A DNA stretch of 5,237 nt, from positions 1 through 5,237 of the forward strand of contig CAJOOV010000048.1 in assembly GCA_905236265.1 (NCBI GenBank), written 5' to 3'. Positions 3,529 through 5,237 of this stretch are shown piece after piece. The notes under the pieces were generated by a model. It searched no databases and was not told where the DNA came from. It was given only the letters and a program-made list of their open reading frames with translations. A program made the position numbers and the translations under genes. Numbering within the stretch: position 1 is the stretch's first letter; the number at the start of each line of letters is the position of its first letter. This DNA comes from an uncultured Oscillospiraceae bacterium. GTDB lineage: Bacteria > Bacillota > Clostridia > Oscillospirales > Oscillospiraceae.

Positions 3529-5237
3529 ATGAGAAGACTGCTTTCGATGCTGCTTGTTCTGGCGATGCTGTTGAGCATTGCGTCGCCCACGGCTGCGGCT
3601 GCTGTCGAGGTGGTGCAGAACGAGAATCCTGCCTCCGTCTCGGAGGAAGTGCAGGAGGCGGCACAGGAGCCGGAGTCTGCGCCGACGGAGGAAGAGTCTC
3701 CCCCCGCCGAGGCGGAAACCGTCACGGAGGCACCCTCTGCCCCGGCGGAGGAGCCTACAGAGGCAAAAACAGAGGCGGAAAAACCCGCTCCGGCAGAGCC
3801 GGCCACGCAAGCGCCCACCCAAAAGGACGAGGGCAAAACGGCGGAGCCTGCCCAATCTCCCACTGCCACCGCTCCGACGGAGCAGCCCAAGGGGGAGGAG
3901 TCTGCCCAAGCGCCGGAGGACACGGTTGACGTGGTGGGGGAAAAGTCTCTCAAGCAGACCCTTCGCACCGCAGACGGCAAGGTCTACACCATCACTGTCA
4001 CCTATGACCGCACTGCGGCCATTCCCGACGGCACGAAGCTGACGGTGAAGGAACTGAATCAGGAGCTCACCGAGGAGGAAAAGAAGCTCAAAGAGAACAA
4101 AAACCGCCCCTTTGACTCCGAAACCTTCCTCAGCGCCAAGGCGCTGGAGCAGGAGCTGTTTGACCTGCGGGACGGTCTTTCCGTAAAGGAGAGCGACTAC
4201 GTCCTCTTCTCCAAATTCCTTGACCTTGCGCTGGTTCACAACGGCAAGACCCTGCGCCCCAGAACCCCTGTCACCGTCACCATCGAGACGAATGAGGTGG
4301 AGCGGGGCGCCTCCGACACGGTGGAGGTAGGTATCTACAGCCGGGACAAGACCCTTCAGTGGCAGGAGGTGCGCAAGGAGCTGGTCAACGACCAGAACGA
4401 GAAAATCAAGGACGGCACACTGAACCGGGAGGATGCCCGGCGTTTCCCGGTGAAGGTGTTTGAGTCCGCTCTTGTACGAAACGACACGGAAAAGACATCC
4501 AAAACCACCATTTCCTTCTCCACGGACAGAGTGACCCGCATCGGCATTCTGGGCGTGGCGCAGGAGATCGAGCACTGGGATGTGAAGGACGCTCAGGTGA
4601 GCGTCTACGGTGCGCGAAACCTGAACGCCAAGGTGAACACCGAGGGCATGAAGGAGCCGGAGGCAGGCGTGGAGAGGGTGGAGGCCTTCTCCGTAGAGGT
4701 CAGCGAGCCGGAGGGACTGGCACCGGAGTACCCCGTCACCTTCTGGGTGGGCACGGAGACGGAAAGCGTCACGGACGAGGCGGCGGCAGCCGTGGAGGAC
4801 GCAGGCGTGGTGGTGTCCCAGCTGAAAAACGGCAGCGCCAAAAAGGAGCTGATCGGCGTTGACGGCGCTCAGGAGCCTGTCAGCATCCGGGAGGGCGATG
4901 CCATCGGCGTGCTGTACGATTCCGGCCTGCGTGACCAGACGGTGGAGGCGGAGAATGTCACCGTCTCCGGTATGCTGCCCAAGGATGCAGAGCTGACGGC
5001 GGACGACGTGACCGACAGCTACAGCCGCCCCGAACAGGTCAATCAGGACGTGGCAGAGGGCAAGGCGGAGACAAAAACCGCCGTTGACATCACGATAACC
5101 GGCAAAAACGGCGACTTCCAGCCGGAGGACGAGGGAGTAAACGTCACCCTCAGCAATCTGGAGCTGAACGAGGACAGCAGGGTGGAGGTCTGGCACATCA
5201 GAGATGACGGCACAGTGGAGGTCATCCGTGACTTCAC
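3529..5237 (+). CDS. Large secreted surface protein, Glu/Ala/Pro-rich linker and repeated beta domains (3' partial)
   Basis: The frame is open from ATG 3529 to the right edge, 569 residues plus 2 nt, with no stop. The start is fixed by AAAGGAGG 6 nt upstream. Residues 1-24 are a signal peptide (MRRLLSMLLVLAMLL core, cleavage near SPTAAA). Residues 27-131 are a Glu/Ala/Pro/Thr-rich linker with no aromatic residue, probably crossing the cell wall. From about 145 come beta-type domains: unit one runs from YTITVTYD (153) through IPDGTKLTVKEL and HNGKTLRPRTPVTVTIE, closing near STDRVTRIGILGVA (332-345). A second, related unit begins near 476 (VTVSGMLPKDAELT) and reaches KNGDFQPEDEGVNVTL and VWHIRDDGTVEVI at the edge. 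Such domains are familiar in large clostridial surface proteins. No cysteine is seen. A wall anchor, if any, lies beyond the window. Its own promoter suggests regulation independent of the upstream pair. The molecular function is not recognised. Confidence 0.92.
   Translation, partial: MRRLLSMLLVLAMLLSIASPTAAAAVEVVQNENPASVSEEVQEAAQEPESAPTEEESPPAEAETVTEAPSAPAEEPTEAKTEAEKPAPAEPATQAPTQKDEGKTAEPAQSPTATAPTEQPKGEESAQAPEDTVDVVGEKSLKQTLRTADGKVYTITVTYDRTAAIPDGTKLTVKELNQELTEEEKKLKENKNRPFDSETFLSAKALEQELFDLRDGLSVKESDYVLFSKFLDLALVHNGKTLRPRTPVTVTIETNEVERGASDTVEVGIYSRDKTLQWQEVRKELVNDQNEKIKDGTLNREDARRFPVKVFESALVRNDTEKTSKTTISFSTDRVTRIGILGVAQEIEHWDVKDAQVSVYGARNLNAKVNTEGMKEPEAGVERVEAFSVEVSEPEGLAPEYPVTFWVGTETESVTDEAAAAVEDAGVVVSQLKNGSAKKELIGVDGAQEPVSIREGDAIGVLYDSGLRDQTVEAENVTVSGMLPKDAELTADDVTDSYSRPEQVNQDVAEGKAETKTAVDITITGKNGDFQPEDEGVNVTLSNLELNEDSRVEVWHIRDDGTVEVIRDF
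3607..3921 (+). other. Low-complexity Glu/Ala/Pro/Thr-rich linker
   Basis: Residues 27-131 consist almost only of E, A, P, T, S, Q, K and V, with short recurring EEP, PTE, APT and AEP units. There are no aromatic residues and no Cys. It is expected to be extended and unfolded. The composition raises local GC and gives rise to spurious open frames on both strands. Confidence 0.85.
3985..5235 (+). repeat. Two diverged copies of a beta-type surface domain
   Basis: Copy one (residues 153-282) and copy two (residues 476 to the edge) share an order of motifs: a V/I-T-V strand followed by (I/L)P(D/K)(G/D)xxLT, then a hydrophobic strand with NG and P at the turn (HNGKTLRPRTPVTVTIE versus GKNGDFQPEDEGVNVTLSN), then VEVxxxxRDxT. 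Copy two is cut by the window edge. Identity is low, so this is a protein-level repeat only. Confidence 0.5.

Noticed and set aside
3483..4042. Two plus-strand frames over the Glu/Ala/Pro-rich region (3483-3929 and 3578-4042)
   Set aside because: Their Gly- or Arg/Pro-rich products come from reading the low-complexity linker out of frame; the true frame is fixed by AAAGGAGG and ATG 3529.
3478..5196. 572-codon open frame on the minus strand
   Set aside because: It lies in exactly mirrored codon register to the 3529 gene, so it stays open merely because that gene lacks TTA, CTA and TCA codons. Its Leu/Arg/His-rich product has no domain marks, whereas the plus strand has a promoter, a perfect ribosome binding site and a signal peptide.
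1..5237. Mobile elements, CRISPR arrays, tRNA or rRNA genes
   Set aside because: No transposase or integrase motif, no short direct-repeat/spacer pattern and no RNA-gene signature seen on either strand; the repeats present are protein-coding domain repeats.

Overview
The window looks like chromosomal DNA of a Gram-positive, low-to-moderate GC member of the Bacillota, most likely a gut or rumen Clostridia (Oscillospiraceae/Lachnospiraceae-like). The reasons are AGGAGG-type ribosome binding sites, a TTG start codon, a sigma-A-type promoter, Gram-positive signal peptides, and surface proteins built from InlB-type B-repeats and a dockerin-like C-terminus. No rRNA, tRNA, CRISPR, transposase or phage gene is visible. 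The genus cannot be fixed from the sequence.

Layout: three genes on the + strand, all apparently encoding exported, almost cysteine-free proteins. (1) 1-1697 is the 3' part of a large surface protein. It is a chain of InlB-type B-repeats, then a beta-rich module, then a C-terminal dockerin-like module with one good and one degenerate calcium loop. (2) After a 93-bp gap holding a strong hairpin with a short T-tract, 1791-3167 encodes a complete 458-residue type-I membrane protein with a TTG start. It has a signal peptide, a beta-rich domain that may be cohesin-like, two B-repeats, one transmembrane helix and a basic cytoplasmic tail domain. (3) A 361-bp intergenic region holds a terminator hairpin, a good promoter and a palindromic element. 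It is followed by a third gene from 3529 that stays open to the right edge: signal peptide, about 105 residues of Glu/Ala/Pro/Thr-rich linker, then repeated beta-type surface domains. Its right end lies outside the window, so no stop codon is seen.

How they may work together (inference): genes 1 and 2 look like a pair, with a secreted repeat protein ending in a dockerin-like module and a membrane protein whose ectodomain could be its receptor or anchor. If the ectodomain of gene 2 is a cohesin, this would be a small non-cellulosomal cohesin-dockerin system that tethers an InlB-repeat adhesin to the membrane without sortase. Gene 3 has its own promoter and probably encodes a separate large surface protein. 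Long open frames on the minus strand are mirror images of these genes in the same codon register and are not annotated.
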